Positions 19,978 through 29,197 are shown, counted from the stretch's first letter. The stretch is DNA of 64,000 bases from Paraburkholderia sp. CNPSo 3274 (GCF_024206475.1 NZ_JAMBPR010000044.1:1-64000), one strand, 5' to 3'. Notes: a model not told the origin generated them from the letters alone. Numbers and translations: made by a program.

Positions 19978-21189
19978 ATGGCAAATATCGTCAAGCGCAC
20001 GGCGCTGGCGCTGGCTTCGTGCGCCGTAGCGATTAGCGCACACGCGCAATCTTCAGTCACGCTTTACGGCACGGTGGACGCGGGCCTCATCTATTCGAGC
20101 AACCAGCAGACCACGCACGCAGACGGCAGCACGAGCGGCCACGCAAACTGGCAACTGGGTGGCGGCAACCTCGTGCCGTCGCGCTGGGGCCTCACGGGCA
20201 GCGAAGACATTGGCGGGGGCACAAGCGTCAATTTCACCCTCGAAAACAGTTTCTTTTCGCAGAACGGCGCGCTGCTGCAGGGCGGCACGCTCTTCAACCG
20301 CAACGCCTGGGTGGGCGTTGCGAACAGCCACTACGGCACGCTCACGCTGGGTCGCCAGTACGATCCGTTTTCTGACGACCTGGGCGCGTATGTGTCGAGC
20401 AACAACTGGGCGACGCTATATGGCTCGCACTTCGGCGACGTGGACAATCTCAACGAAGCATTCAACTTCAATAACTCGATCAAATACGTGAGTCCGAGTT
20501 TCGGCGGCTTCACGCTAGGCGGCCTGTTCAGTTTTGGCGGCGTGGCGGGGAACTTCTCTCAGAACCGCGGCTGGTCGGTGGCTGCGAATTACGCAAACGG
20601 GCCGCTTTCGCTCTCTGCCGGTTACCTCGAGTTGCGCAATCCGCTGCAGGCAGCGCTGGGCGGAGAGACCGGCTATATCGGCGATTTCAGTTGCAGCAAT
20701 CCGAATGCATCGTACTGCCAACTTCAAAATGCGCAGCGCGTGAGCATTTTCGGCGCGGGTGGCTCGTACGCGTTCGACAAGGTCAGCGTGGCGCTCAGCT
20801 ATACCCATACGCTTCTCTCACAGAGTCTCTATTTCGCGGATGCGGCGCGGCCGCAGGGCGCGGACATCTCGTTCGATATTGCCGAGCTGAACACGTCGTG
20901 GCAATACTCGCCCGCGCTGCAGTTCGGCTTCGCTTATATCTTCAACGACGCGCATCCGGACGGCGGTTCGTCCACACGGCTTCACCAGATCAATCTGGGC
21001 GCGGTCTATAGCCTCTCGAAGCGCACGGCGGTTTATGCGGTAGCGATCGGCCAGAAGTCGTCGGGGGCGGGTCTTGGGATCGATGCTGCGAGCGGAGCGA
21101 CGCAGAACCTGGCGCAGATTCCGAACCTCGTGAATTCGAACACCGACAAGCAGCTTGCCGTGATCGCGGGTATTCGCCACAACTTTTAA
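19978..21189 (+). CDS. Gram-negative general porin
   Basis: A 403-residue outer-membrane porin of the Burkholderiales Porin_4 type. The signal peptide ends AISAHAQ, and the mature protein opens SSVTLYGTVDAGLIYS. The loop-and-strand pattern GSRWGLTGSEDIGGG-like (here PSRWGLTGSEDIGGGT), LTLGRQYDPF and NNSIKYVSP is conserved. The last residues GIRHNF form the final beta strand with terminal Phe. It is a full-length counterpart of the broken porin at 7046-8243. It follows the permease by 139 bases and may take part in amine uptake. Confidence 0.95.
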   Translation: MANIVKRTALALASCAVAISAHAQSSVTLYGTVDAGLIYSSNQQTTHADGSTSGHANWQLGGGNLVPSRWGLTGSEDIGGGTSVNFTLENSFFSQNGALLQGGTLFNRNAWVGVANSHYGTLTLGRQYDPFSDDLGAYVSSNNWATLYGSHFGDVDNLNEAFNFNNSIKYVSPSFGGFTLGGLFSFGGVAGNFSQNRGWSVAANYANGPLSLSAGYLELRNPLQAALGGETGYIGDFSCSNPNASYCQLQNAQRVSIFGAGGSYAFDKVSVALSYTHTLLSQSLYFADAARPQGADISFDIAELNTSWQYSPALQFGFAYIFNDAHPDGGSSTRLHQINLGAVYSLSKRTAVYAVAIGQKSSGAGLGIDAASGATQNLAQIPNLVNSNTDKQLAVIAGIRHNF

Positions 21190-21214
21190 ACGAAAAGCCG
21201 CAGCGCAGCATGAT

Positions 21215-21236
21215 GCGCCGCGGCAACCCGCGGCGC
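21215..21236 (+). other. Strong hairpin between the porin and lutA
   Basis: GCGCCGCGG and CCGCGGCGC flank a CAAC loop in a perfect 9-bp stem. No U-tract follows. It could end porin transcription with help, or sit in the lut leader mRNA. Confidence 0.45.
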
Positions 21237-21308
21237 GTACACGCTGGCGCGACGCACGCGCCGTTCGGCAGTAGAATGTTCGGGTCCGCTTTTCGTGTGA
21301 GCCCGCGC

Positions 21309-22052
21309 ATGAAAGTTGCCTTATTCGTCCCTTGCTTCATCGACGCGTTCTACCCCGAAGTCGCAATCGCCACACTGGAACTGCTGGAGCGTTTCGGCTG
21401 CGAGGTCGACTATCCGCTCGAACAGACCTGCTGCGGCCAGCCCATGGCCAACAGCGGCGCGCAGGCCGAGGCAGCCGGCGCGGAGCGGGTGTTTGCGCGC
21501 GCCTTCGCGGGCTACGACTATATCGTCGGGCCTTCGGCGAGTTGCGTGAATCACGTGCGCGACCACTTCACCGCGATCGAGCAGACCGACGCCGTGCGCA
21601 AGGTGCGCGAGAGCACGTATGAACTCGTCGAGTTCCTGCATGACGTGCTGGGCGCGCGCGATTTCCCCTGGGCCGAATTTCCCTGGCGCGTGGGTTTGCA
21701 CAATAGCTGCAGCGCGCTGCGCCATTTGAAGGAAGCTTCCGTTTCGGAAATCGCGGGTCCGACATTCTCGAAGCCACTCGCGCTGCTCGAACACGTGAAG
21801 GGCATCGAGTTCGTGAAGCCGGCGCGCCCCGACGAATGCTGCGGTTTTGGCGGCACCTTTGCCGTGACTGAGGAAGCGGTGTCGGTGCGCATGGGTCAGG
21901 ACAAGGTGGTCGATCACGTGAGCGCGGGCGCGCAATACATCGTGTCTGCCGACATGTCCTGCCTCATGCACCAGCAGGGCTGCGCCGAGCGCATGAGCGC
22001 GGACATCCGCTTCATCCATATTGCCCAGGTGCTCAACGGAGCGCGCGAATGA
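21309..22052 (+). CDS. lutA: L-lactate oxidation iron-sulfur protein LutA
   Basis: A 247-residue protein with two CCG domains, the cysteine-rich modules of LutA/YkgE. The first is visible as EQTCCGQPMANSG and the second as DECCGFGGTFA. LutA, LutB and LutC together oxidise L-lactate to pyruvate in the cytoplasm. ATG 21309 gives the family start MKVALFVPCFIDAFYPEV. Its stop overlaps the lutB ATG (ATGA), so the two are translationally coupled. No lldR/lutR-type regulator is next to it in this window. Confidence 0.94.
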   Translation: MKVALFVPCFIDAFYPEVAIATLELLERFGCEVDYPLEQTCCGQPMANSGAQAEAAGAERVFARAFAGYDYIVGPSASCVNHVRDHFTAIEQTDAVRKVRESTYELVEFLHDVLGARDFPWAEFPWRVGLHNSCSALRHLKEASVSEIAGPTFSKPLALLEHVKGIEFVKPARPDECCGFGGTFAVTEEAVSVRMGQDKVVDHVSAGAQYIVSADMSCLMHQQGCAERMSADIRFIHIAQVLNGARE

Positions 22053-23443
22053 AGCGAGTCGAACACGCGAAGCTCGCTGGCACGTTTCTCTCGCGGCCGG
22101 AGCATGTGGCTTTCCACGACAAGCGTCTGTGGGACTTGCGTTCGAAGCGCGACGCGCAGGCGCACGCCATTCCCGAATGGGAAATGCTGCGTACGCTCGC
22201 CTCGCAAATCAAGGCGCATACGCTCTCGCATCTCGCCGACTACCTCGACCATTTCACGCGCACGGCGCAAGCCAATGGCGTGCAGGTCCATTTCGCGGAT
22301 ACGGCCGAGGAGCACAACGAAATCGTTTATCGCATCCTGAGCGAGCGCGGCATGACGGCGCTCGTGAAGAGCAAGTCGATGCTTACCGACGAGTGCGAGA
22401 TGCGTCCGTACCTGGAGTCGCGCGGCATTTCGGTGATGGAGACCGACCTTGGGGAGCGCATCCAGCAGCTCGACAAGCAGCCGCCCAGCCATATCGTCGT
22501 GCCCGCCGTGCACAAGCTGCGCGACGACGTGGCCGAAGTGTTCGGCCGCACCATCGGCACGGATCCGCACAACAACGACATTCACTATCTGGCGGAAAGC
22601 CAGCGCATGAATACGCGGCCGTGGTTCGTGCGCGAGAAAACGGCGGGCATGACCGGCTGCAATTTCGCGGTGGCCGAAACGGGCACGGTGGTGGTGTGCA
22701 CCAACGAGGGCAACGCGGACCTTTCCGCCAACGTGCCGCCGCTGCACATCGTCTCGATGGGCATCGAGAAGCTGATTCCGCGCCTTTCCGATCTCGGCGT
22801 ATTCGTGCGCATGCTCTCGCGCAGCGCGCTCGGCTCGCCGATCACGCAATACACCTCGCATTTCCGCGCGCCGCGGCCCGGTGCGGAAATGCATTTCGTG
22901 CTCGTCGACAACGGCCGGTCTGAGCGGCTCGCCATGCCCGAGTTCTGGTACTCGCTCAAATGCATTCGCTGCGGCGCGTGCATGAATACCTGTCCCGTGT
23001 ACCGGCGCAGCGGCGGCCTCTCGTACGGTAGCACCTATGCGGGGCCGATCGGCGCGATCATCAATCCGACCTTCGATCTCAAACGTTTCAGTGCGTTGCC
23101 GTTCGCTTCGACGCTCAACGGCAGTTGCACGAATGTGTGCCCCGTGAAGATCAATATTCACGAGCAGATCTACCAGTGGCGGCAGGTCATCGCGGCACAG
23201 CACGAAGTGCCGTTCGTGAAGCAGGAGGTGCTGAAGATGGCTGGCCGATTGCTCGGTAGTCCGACGCTTTATCGCGGCGCGGTGAAGTCGCTCGAGGGCG
23301 CGTTGCGGCGCTTGCCGAACTTCATGCTCTACAACCCGCTCAATATTTGGGGCAAACAGCGCGATCTGCCGCACGTGCCGCATACCACGTTCCACACGTG
23401 GTACCGGAAAAACCGCAAAGGAGGCGGCGATGGCGGATCGTGA
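22049..23443 (+). CDS. lutB: L-lactate oxidation iron-sulfur protein LutB
   Basis: A 464-residue LutB/YkgF protein. The N-terminal two thirds form a LUD domain (KSKSMLTDECEMRPYLE, GCNFAVAETGTVVV). Two four-cysteine ferredoxin-type clusters follow: CIRCGACMNTCP from C305 and CTNVCPVKINIHE from C360. It passes electrons from lactate in the LutABC complex. It overlaps lutA by 4 bases and lutC by 14 bases. All cluster cysteines are present, so it should be functional. Confidence 0.95.
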   Translation: MKRVEHAKLAGTFLSRPEHVAFHDKRLWDLRSKRDAQAHAIPEWEMLRTLASQIKAHTLSHLADYLDHFTRTAQANGVQVHFADTAEEHNEIVYRILSERGMTALVKSKSMLTDECEMRPYLESRGISVMETDLGERIQQLDKQPPSHIVVPAVHKLRDDVAEVFGRTIGTDPHNNDIHYLAESQRMNTRPWFVREKTAGMTGCNFAVAETGTVVVCTNEGNADLSANVPPLHIVSMGIEKLIPRLSDLGVFVRMLSRSALGSPITQYTSHFRAPRPGAEMHFVLVDNGRSERLAMPEFWYSLKCIRCGACMNTCPVYRRSGGLSYGSTYAGPIGAIINPTFDLKRFSALPFASTLNGSCTNVCPVKINIHEQIYQWRQVIAAQHEVPFVKQEVLKMAGRLLGSPTLYRGAVKSLEGALRRLPNFMLYNPLNIWGKQRDLPHVPHTTFHTWYRKNRKGGGDGGS

Positions 23444-24017
23444 GGCGTTTCTCGCGCGCGTGCGCGCCGCGCAACCCGCGCACGAACCGTTGCCGGAGGT
23501 GCCGCTGTTCGACGCGCCCGCCGGCGATTTGCGCGAGCGCTTTGGCGTCGCGCTGAAACTGATGGGCGGCGGCGAGACGCAGGTGCAAAGCGCGGCCGAT
23601 GTGCGCGCCATGATCTTGCGCCGCTTTGGCAGCGAGGCGCGCATCGCGTCGGCCACGCCAGAGGTGCAGGGCACGCGCGAAATCAGCGCTGCCACGAAAC
23701 CGGCCTCGCTCGAAGACGTCGACGTGGGCGTGGTGCGCGCGCGCTTCGGCGTGGCGGAAACGGGATCGCTGTGGCTGAGCGAGCGCGAGTACGTGGTGAA
23801 CGCGCTCGGCTATCTCGTGCAGCATCTCGTGGTGCTGCTCGATCCCGCGCAACTGGTGGCGGGGCTGCAAGACGCGTACCGCCGCGACGATTTCCGCGGC
23901 GCGCGCTACGCGGCGCTCGTGACAGGGCCGTCCGCGACGGCCGATATCGAAGGCGTGCTGATCCAGGGGGCACAAGGGGTGCGGTCGTTGACGGTGGTGT
24001 GGCTACCGGCGCCGTGA
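23430..24017 (+). CDS. lutC: L-lactate utilization protein LutC
   Basis: A 195-residue LUD-domain protein of the LutC/YkgG family, third component of the lactate oxidation complex. The LUD fold is visible as DVGVVRARFGVAETGSLWLS and VLLDPAQLV, with GPSATADIEGVLIQGAQGVRSL at the C-terminus. It starts inside the end of lutB, and an AAAGGAGGC site within lutB precedes its ATG. The next gene (antiporter) begins 12 bases after its stop and may be on the same mRNA. Confidence 0.94.
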   Translation: MADREAFLARVRAAQPAHEPLPEVPLFDAPAGDLRERFGVALKLMGGGETQVQSAADVRAMILRRFGSEARIASATPEVQGTREISAATKPASLEDVDVGVVRARFGVAETGSLWLSEREYVVNALGYLVQHLVVLLDPAQLVAGLQDAYRRDDFRGARYAALVTGPSATADIEGVLIQGAQGVRSLTVVWLPAP

Positions 24018-24029
24018 CGGTCGCACGCC

Positions 24030-26261
24030 ATGGTCATCCACGTCCTTCTCCTGAGCGGCTTTCTGCTGGCGAGTATCGCTCTCGTGCAGGCGGTGAGTCT
24101 GCGCTGGTCGATTTCCGAATCGGTCCTGCTCGCCGCGTGGGGTTTCACGCTGGGCGGCATCTATCTCGTGAGCGGCGAGGCGTGGCCCACGCTCGCCGCG
24201 AACTTCGTGATGCCCGCGCTTGCGCCTCGATTGCCGCCCGAGGCTTACCTGTGGATCTTCCTGCCGCCGCTGCTATTCCAGGCCGCGCTCAGCGTGAACG
24301 TGCGCGAGATGCTCGGGGACGCGGCGCCCATTTTGCTGCTTGCCGTGGTGGCCGTGTTCGTTACGACCGGCGTGGTGGGCGGCGCGATCCGGCTCACGGG
24401 CCTCGGTCCGCTCGCCGACGGCCTCCTGCTCGGCGCAATGATCGCGACGACCGACCCTTCCGCCGTGCTCGCCGTGTTCCGCGAAGTGGGGGCGCCCGAG
24501 CGGCTCGTGCGCCTCGTGGAAGGCGAGAGCCTGCTCAACGACGCGGCCGCCATTGCCATTGCTGGCGTGCTGATCGCCGCGATCACGGGCGATGCCGCCA
24601 ATGTCTCGGCAACGGCCGCGCTGCGTGCGCTCGGCATCGCACTCGGCGGAGGGCTGCTGGTCGGGGCGTTGGCCGGGCGCGCGTTCGCATGGCTCCTGCC
24701 GGTGCTGGGCGGCGAGGGCAAAGCCGAGATCTCGCTCAGTTTCGCGTTGCCGTATCCGCTCTATCTCCTCGCCGACCAGACGTTGCACGTCTCGGGCGTG
24801 GTGGCCGTGGTTGCGGCCGGGCTCGTCATTAGCGGTCTGGGAAGCACGCGCCTGTCGCCTGTCAACTGGAAGCATCTGCAACTGATCTGGGAACAGATCG
24901 CGGCCATGGCGGGCGCTGCGATCTTTCTGCTCGCGGCGATGCAGATTCCCGCGACGCTGCGTAACGCGCAGTGGATCGATCTCGTTGCGCTCGCCGTCGT
25001 GGTGGTGGCGGCGTTCGCGGCGCGGGTCGTCGTGGTGTTCGGCATGCTGCCGTTGCTGAGCCGCCTGCGGCTCACCGAGCCCGTGAGCGCTGCCTACAAG
25101 CTCGTGATTGCATGGGGCGGGCTGCGCGGCGCGGTGACGCTCGTGCTCGCGCTCGGCCTCGCGCAGGACACGGCGCTGCCCGATTCCACGCGCCGCTTCG
25201 TTGCGATTCTCGCGACGGGCTTCGTGCTCGTGAGCCTGATCGTGAACGGCACGTCGCTCAAACTGCTGATCCGGCGGCTGCACCTCGATCTGCTTTCGCC
25301 GCAGGAGCAGGCGCTGCAGCAGAAGGCGGTGCAGCTTTCGTCGATCGGCGTATCCGAACGCGTGCATATGGCGGCACGCACCTTTCACATTCCCGATGCG
25401 ATCGCCGACCAGGCCTGCCATACGTTCCGGCGCAGCGTCGACATGAGCGCGACTGCATTCGATTTCGAAGCGGCGCTCTCCGACCGCGAGCGTCTTGTGA
25501 TCGGCCTCGTCACGCTCGCGGCGAAGGAGCGCGACCTCATTCCGCAGTATGGCAGCGGCATCATCACGATCCGCAATCTCGACGCCATGATGCGCAACAC
25601 CGACGCCATGATCGAAGAGGCGCGCGTAGGCGGGCGCCTCGGTTATCAGCGCGCCGCCGCAAAAATACTGGCGGATACGATTGAGATGCGCGTCGCACGA
25701 TTGCTTTATCGCTGGCTACGCGTGCGGCAGCCGTATGGCGACGCGCTCGCCGATCGATTCGAACTCCTGATGTGCCGCCGGGTCGTGCTGCATCAGCTGA
25801 TCGTCTTCAACGACCGAAGCCTCACGCCGTTGCTGGGCGAGCGTCTCGCGGCGCTGCTCAAGACGATACTCAGGGCGCGCATCGCGACGGCCGAGCATGG
25901 GCTTGCGGACGTGCGCCATTGCTTCGGCCAGGCTTCGGACGTGCTCGAGCGGCGCATGCTGCTGCTCTACGCGCTGCGGGAAGGGCGCGAACGCGTGCAG
26001 GCCATGTATGAGGACCGCTCCATTTCGAAGGAGATCTACGATTCGATCAAGCGCGAACTGGACACCGCGTGGAAGCTCGCCGTACCGCGGGCGCATCCGG
26101 ATCTCGTGCCGGGCGAGACGCAGGCGAAGGCGATTCATACGCGCATCGACGCATTGAGCGTCGGCGGCGCCGAGGCGTACACAGAGCCTGCAAAGGCGCG
26201 CCCCGACACCGCCGCACAGGTGGAAAACGCCGCCGCCGATGAACGGAGGCCGTCGCCATGA
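24030..26261 (+). CDS. CPA1-type Na+/H+ antiporter with long cytoplasmic tail
   Basis: A 743-residue monovalent cation:proton antiporter. The N-terminal about 410 residues form the membrane domain. The ion-binding motifs are the TTDPSAVLAVF segment (about residue 140) and GESLLNDAAAIAIA (about 165-178). The helix AWGGLRGAVTLVLALGL carries the conserved Arg. The C-terminal about 330 residues are soluble and charged, presumably regulatory, as in NhaP/Nhe relatives. It follows lutC closely and overlaps the next gene by 4 bases (ATGA). Confidence 0.92.
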   Translation: MVIHVLLLSGFLLASIALVQAVSLRWSISESVLLAAWGFTLGGIYLVSGEAWPTLAANFVMPALAPRLPPEAYLWIFLPPLLFQAALSVNVREMLGDAAPILLLAVVAVFVTTGVVGGAIRLTGLGPLADGLLLGAMIATTDPSAVLAVFREVGAPERLVRLVEGESLLNDAAAIAIAGVLIAAITGDAANVSATAALRALGIALGGGLLVGALAGRAFAWLLPVLGGEGKAEISLSFALPYPLYLLADQTLHVSGVVAVVAAGLVISGLGSTRLSPVNWKHLQLIWEQIAAMAGAAIFLLAAMQIPATLRNAQWIDLVALAVVVVAAFAARVVVVFGMLPLLSRLRLTEPVSAAYKLVIAWGGLRGAVTLVLALGLAQDTALPDSTRRFVAILATGFVLVSLIVNGTSLKLLIRRLHLDLLSPQEQALQQKAVQLSSIGVSERVHMAARTFHIPDAIADQACHTFRRSVDMSATAFDFEAALSDRERLVIGLVTLAAKERDLIPQYGSGIITIRNLDAMMRNTDAMIEEARVGGRLGYQRAAAKILADTIEMRVARLLYRWLRVRQPYGDALADRFELLMCRRVVLHQLIVFNDRSLTPLLGERLAALLKTILRARIATAEHGLADVRHCFGQASDVLERRMLLLYALREGRERVQAMYEDRSISKEIYDSIKRELDTAWKLAVPRAHPDLVPGETQAKAIHTRIDALSVGGAEAYTEPAKARPDTAAQVENAAADERRPSP

Positions 26262-27064
26262 CCGAAATTCAGCAGGCCTTGCTCGTGTTCGCGCTATTGC
26301 TCGGGGGCACGGGCCTCGGCGTGCTGTTGCGACCGTTGTTGCCCGAGGAGCATCGCAAGCATGAAACCGTGCAGCTCGTGCAACTCGTGATCGGCATGCT
26401 GGTGACCTTTGCGGCGCTCGTGCTGAGCCTGCTCACCGCGTCGGCGAAATCGAGCTTCGATACGGCGACCAACGACATGCGCGCCTACGCCGCCAACCTG
26501 ATCCAGCTCGATCAACGCCTGCGCGAATACGGTCCCGACGCGGCCGCGGCGCGCACCTTGCTGCGCGCCTATACGGCAAGCGCCATCGCCTCGACCTGGG
26601 CGCAGGAAAAGCCGCCGTCGGGCAACTACTATCCGCATGATCCGGGCGTCGGCAACGACGAACTCGAAAGCCGGCCACTCGGCGCGCTGCTCGACTCGGT
26701 AGGGCACGAAATCGAAACGCTCGCGCCACACGACGCCTACCACCAGGCGCTCGTGAGCCCGCTCTCGCAGATGTTCGACCGCGTGACCGATACGCGCTGG
26801 CGTCTCATCGAAGAGGCGCATGGCACGATTTCGCGGCCGTTCTTCACGATGCTCGCGCTCTGGCTGATCCTGATCTTCCTGAGCTTCGGGCTCGTCGCGC
26901 CGCGTAACGCGCTGGCGATCGTGCTGATCGTGCTTGGCGCGGTGTCGATTTCGTCGGCGGTCTACGTGATTGCCGACCTCGATACGCCGTTCACGGGGCA
27001 ACTCATCGTGCCGAGCGATTCGATGCGCGACGCGCTCGCGCACATGAATGCGCAGGCGACGTAG
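26258..27064 (+). CDS. DUF4239 membrane protein
   Basis: A 268-residue membrane protein with two helices at each end (first about residues 5-25 and 42-65, last about 190-245). A polar central domain of about 120 residues rich in Arg, Asp and Glu lies between them. The pattern HETVQLVQLVIGMLVTFAALVLSLL followed by AKSSFDTATNDMRAYAANLIQLDQ fits DUF4239 (bestrophin-like) proteins. It is translationally coupled to the antiporter, so a role in ion homeostasis is plausible. Its molecular activity is not known. Confidence 0.8.
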   Translation: MTEIQQALLVFALLLGGTGLGVLLRPLLPEEHRKHETVQLVQLVIGMLVTFAALVLSLLTASAKSSFDTATNDMRAYAANLIQLDQRLREYGPDAAAARTLLRAYTASAIASTWAQEKPPSGNYYPHDPGVGNDELESRPLGALLDSVGHEIETLAPHDAYHQALVSPLSQMFDRVTDTRWRLIEEAHGTISRPFFTMLALWLILIFLSFGLVAPRNALAIVLIVLGAVSISSAVYVIADLDTPFTGQLIVPSDSMRDALAHMNAQAT

Positions 27065-27128
27065 CGACGCGGGCGAGCCACTGCGCTAGACTCGCGCGAC
27101 GTGACGCCTACAGGAAAGGAGGTTCGCA

Positions 27129-27608
27129 ATGTTGCGCAAGACGCTCAATGCTACGCGGCTGCAGGAGCAAGTGCACCGGCGCATCCACCGGCTGCAGGAG
27201 GTGGTCGACGACGGCGTGAAGATCGGCGTGCCGCGCCCGCAGTTACAGGAGCCCGACCGCGGCGGCTGCAACTGGACGATGCAGCACTTTCATAACGCGG
27301 CTGGCTTCGAAGCGAGCGTGGCGCGCGTGCTGGAGCAGGTGCGGTCCGAATACAACCTCGCGCAGACACAGGATGACGGCGTGGAGGACGATGCCGGCCA
27401 GGCGGCCGACGCGCGCGATCCGTTCGGCGGAGCAAAGCGCGCCGCCGCGGAGAATCCGTTTGGCGGACCGAAACCCGCCCAGGCTGCGAACCCGTTTGGA
27501 GAGGCGAGGCCGTCGGGCAAGCCGGATCCTTTCGGCGATACCGCACCCGCGAGTGATGAAGCGCCGCCTGCGAAGGACAAACGCCGGGCGAATCCGTTCG
27601 GCGATTGA
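27129..27608 (+). CDS. Hypothetical protein with D/N-P-F-G tandem repeats
   Basis: A 159-residue soluble protein that I do not recognise. Residues 1-85 look structured and partly helical (LQEQVHRRIHRLQEVVDDGVKIG, ASVARVLEQVRSEYNL). The rest is low-complexity, built of repeats each opening with (D/N)PFG at residues 97, 109, 121, 133 and 155: the first three spacings are exactly 12 residues, the last is 22. It ends NPFGD. A near-perfect Shine-Dalgarno AAAGGAGGT precedes ATG 27129, so translation should be strong. It lies 64 bases after the DUF4239 gene. There is no signal peptide or membrane segment. Confidence 0.75.
   Translation: MLRKTLNATRLQEQVHRRIHRLQEVVDDGVKIGVPRPQLQEPDRGGCNWTMQHFHNAAGFEASVARVLEQVRSEYNLAQTQDDGVEDDAGQAADARDPFGGAKRAAAENPFGGPKPAQAANPFGEARPSGKPDPFGDTAPASDEAPPAKDKRRANPFGD
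27417..27605 (+). repeat. 12-residue tandem repeats (D/N-P-F-G units)
   Basis: This region codes for five (D/N)PFG motifs in a Pro/Ala/Lys-rich linker. Units start at codons 27417, 27453, 27489, 27525 and 27591. The first four are spaced by exactly 36 bases; the last is 66 bases further on. Confidence 0.85.
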
Positions 27609-27613
27609 GCGAT

Positions 27614-27656
27614 GCGCCGCGCGCCGCCCATTTCGAGCGGCGCGCGTGGCGCAATT
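27614..27656 (+). terminator. Intrinsic terminator between convergent genes
   Basis: GCGCCGCGCGCCGC pairs with GCGGCGCGCGTGGCGC around a 9-base loop, followed by AATTTT. It ends the antiporter-DUF4239-repeat unit. Confidence 0.7.
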
Positions 27657-27657
27657 T

Positions 27658-29010
27658 TCAGCTTTCTTCCGCTGCGGCCTTGCTGCGCGCTCGGCGCGCA
27701 CGCGACGGCGCTTTCTTTGCAGCGGGCTCGGCCGGCGCTGCGGCCGCGCCCGCCGGTTCGTCCGCGGCGCTCGCCGGCGTCTCGGCTGCTTTCTTCGATG
27801 TCCTCTTGCGCGCGGGGCTCTTGCGAGCCGCCGTCTTGCGCGGCCGCGCGGGGGCGGGCGCGGCGGTCTCGACATTGGTGGCCTGTTCGGGCGCCTCGTA
27901 TGCCTCTTGCGGCGCGTGGGTGCTCCCGTTCGCGTCGAATGGCTCGGCGGAGAAGGGCGGCGCGGCGTCGTGCCGATGCGCTGCGTGAGCGAGCACTTCG
28001 ACCGGCTCGAACGGAATCTCGCCTTGCGTCTCGACCGGTTGCTCGACTGCCGTTTCGCGCACGTCGGCCGCGCCGCTTCCACGCCCATTGCGGCGGCCCT
28101 TGCGCCTGCCGCGCGGCTCCTCGGCACGCGCCGCCGTGTTTTCCGGCGCTGACACACTGGCGGCGGCAGCCGCGAGCGGGGGCGGGTTCAGCCGTGACAC
28201 CCACGTACCCGACTTGTCGTCGCGGCCCACTTCGAGCAGGCCGCGCGACTGCGCCTCTTCGAGCAGATTGCCGAACGCGCGGAAGCCGTAGCGCGTTTCG
28301 TTGAAGTCAGGCCGGCGGCGCTTGATGGCGCTCTTGAGCACGGAAGCCCAGATCTTGCCGCTTTCGCCACGCTCCAGCAAGAGCGCGTCGAGCGTTTCGA
28401 TCGCAAAGGCAACGGCTTTCGACTTGCGCTCGTCGCCGTCCTGCTTGGGCTGGCGCTCCTCGCCGCCCTGGCGTTTCGCGCCGCCGGCGTCCTTGCTCTT
28501 GCCCTTGCCATGCGCCTGCTGATCGCGCACGAGGTCGCGCACCAGATCGTCATAGAAGATGAATTCGTCGCAATTGGCAACGAGCAGGTCGGAGGTGGAG
28601 TCCTTCACACCCACGCCGATCACCTTCTTGGCGTTTTCGCGCAGCTTCGAGACGAGCGGCGAAAAGTCGGAGTCGCCGCTCACGATTACGAACGTGTCCA
28701 CGTGCGACTTCGTGTAGCAGAGATCGAGCGCGTCCACGACGAGGCGGATATCGGCCGAATTCTTCCCCGACTGGCGCACGTGAGGAATTTCGATCAGCTC
28801 GAAGCTTGCTTCGTGCATCGCGGCCTTGAAGCCCTTGTAGCGCTCCCAGTCGCAATAGGCCTTTTTCACGACGATGCTGCCCTTGAGCAAGAGCCGCTCC
28901 AGCACGGGCTTGATATCGAAGCGGTCGATCTTCGCGTCGCGCACGCCGAGCGCGACGTTCTCGAAGTCGCAGAACACCGCCATGCTGACGTTTTCCTGTG
29001 GGGAAGCCAT
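27658..29010 (-). CDS. NYN-domain (LabA/DUF88-type) protein with LOTUS-like domain
   Basis: A 450-residue protein (MASPQENV start; ATG 29028 adds six residues). Residues 1-160 form a PIN-like NYN domain with the acidic metal sites FCDFENVALG, NSADIRLVVDALDL and IVSGDSDFSPLV, typical of putative RNases. A charged Gly/Lys linker follows. Residues about 195-270 (KSKAVAFAIETLDALLLERG through SGTWVSRL) fit an OST-HTH/LOTUS domain that binds RNA. The C-terminal about 180 residues are low-complexity and end in a Lys/Arg/Ala-rich tail, which could bind nucleic acid. It stands alone and is convergent with the repeat-protein gene. Confidence 0.88.
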   Translation of the reverse strand: MASPQENVSMAVFCDFENVALGVRDAKIDRFDIKPVLERLLLKGSIVVKKAYCDWERYKGFKAAMHEASFELIEIPHVRQSGKNSADIRLVVDALDLCYTKSHVDTFVIVSGDSDFSPLVSKLRENAKKVIGVGVKDSTSDLLVANCDEFIFYDDLVRDLVRDQQAHGKGKSKDAGGAKRQGGEERQPKQDGDERKSKAVAFAIETLDALLLERGESGKIWASVLKSAIKRRRPDFNETRYGFRAFGNLLEEAQSRGLLEVGRDDKSGTWVSRLNPPPLAAAAASVSAPENTAARAEEPRGRRKGRRNGRGSGAADVRETAVEQPVETQGEIPFEPVEVLAHAAHRHDAAPPFSAEPFDANGSTHAPQEAYEAPEQATNVETAAPAPARPRKTAARKSPARKRTSKKAAETPASAADEPAGAAAAPAEPAAKKAPSRARRARSKAAAEES

Positions 29011-29197
29011 GTGATTGATTCGTTCCATCTACCGTTTGAATTCACATGATAGCCGGTTGCACAGCGATGGGCCGGGAATCGTCATAGTGGCGTGTCGCCC
29101 CGCGCACCTGTTGGTTGTGTGCGCAAGCATGGTTATCTGGAGCGATTTTCGAATGTGAGGCCGTAAAACGCAGTCATTTTCACGTTTATCCAATTCC

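Noticed and set aside
27417..27605. NPF motifs as eukaryotic EH-domain ligands
   Set aside because: No sign of a secreted effector (no signal or secretion motif); the repeats are simple (D/N)PFG units and the eukaryotic meaning is not supported.
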